In this document: piece after piece, positions 63,418-64,000 of the stretch | Layout of the letters: each line of letters starts with the position of its first letter | How positions within the stretch are numbered: the stretch's first letter is position 1 | Origin: Firmicutes bacterium ASF500 | GTDB taxonomy: Bacteria; Bacillota; Clostridia; Oscillospirales; Oscillospiraceae | Assembly: GCA_000492175.2 (NCBI GenBank) | Contig: CP097573.1 | Span: forward strand, 2,046,001-2,110,000 | Direction of reading: 5' to 3' | DNA length: 64,000 nt | Notes under the pieces: model-generated | The model's database searches: none | Seen by the model: the letters and a program-made list of their open reading frames with translations, nothing else | Told to the model about the DNA's origin: nothing | Position numbers and translations under genes: made by a program

Positions 63418-64000
<583 letters not shown>

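Overview
The window looks like chromosomal DNA of a moderately GC-rich, low-GC-type Gram-positive gut bacterium, probably a Clostridia member of the Oscillospiraceae/Ruminococcaceae kind. This rests on gene families (TnpW-like protein, PcfJ, DUF3102, BlaI/BlaR1, small conjugative-transposon sigma factors, AGGAGG ribosome sites), not on any species-level match. Nearly everything left of about 62.2 kb is mobile or accessory DNA. The right end is an rRNA/tRNA locus read on the minus strand: 23S 3' end, tRNA-Lys, tRNA-Glu, then a separately promoted unit of 5S, tRNA-Asn, -Met, -Trp, -Asp and -Thr(GGT).

The organising principle is a stack of integrative elements in the 3' part of tRNA-Thr(GGT). 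The intact tRNA is at 62217-62292. Exact 44-bp copies of its 3' part are left at 21192, 27127 and 41225, and shorter junctions sharing only CCTTACCAA are at 9160 and 54907. These divide the DNA into: E1 (remnant, ~7280-9168), E2 (9169-21235, prophage-like, own repressor and integrase), E3 (21236-27170), E4 (27171-41268), E5 (41269-54915) and E6 (54916-62261). In each, the integrase lies at the tRNA-proximal end, so the element nearest the tRNA (E6) should be the youngest.

E3-E6 share a backbone: left end, secreted CAP-domain protein, variable cargo, excisionase-like HTH protein, a 144-aa HTH protein translationally coupled to it, a conserved structured non-coding region, a ribbon-helix-helix-like protein, a 98-aa protein (DUF6809-like), and one or two tyrosine recombinases. 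There are two classes. Class A (E3, E6) has one 384-aa integrase and tandem GTGTGGGTCA repeats at both ends. Class B (E4, E5 and remnant E1) has a second, larger integrase with an extra C-terminal arm-binding-like domain, overlapping a first integrase in E4 and E5, and a different repeat at the ends. Cargo: E3, GNAT, DUF2200 and DUF1801 proteins; E4, BlaI/BlaR1 plus an ECF sigma-ABC transporter operon; E5, a Fic protein, a split unknown gene with a Lys-rich microprotein, and a type III restriction-modification system; E6, GNAT and a VanZ-family protein.

The left 9 kb is more scrambled: an integrase fragment cut by an IS21-family element, an ECF sigma operon, and the remnant of a serine-recombinase element of Tn4451 type. 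A second, apparently identical IS21 copy interrupts E2. Many backbone genes have decayed, usually a different gene in each element, so the set may function in trans. A roughly 35-bp repeat of unknown function recurs after terminators at the ends of cargo modules and is the least explained signal in the window.
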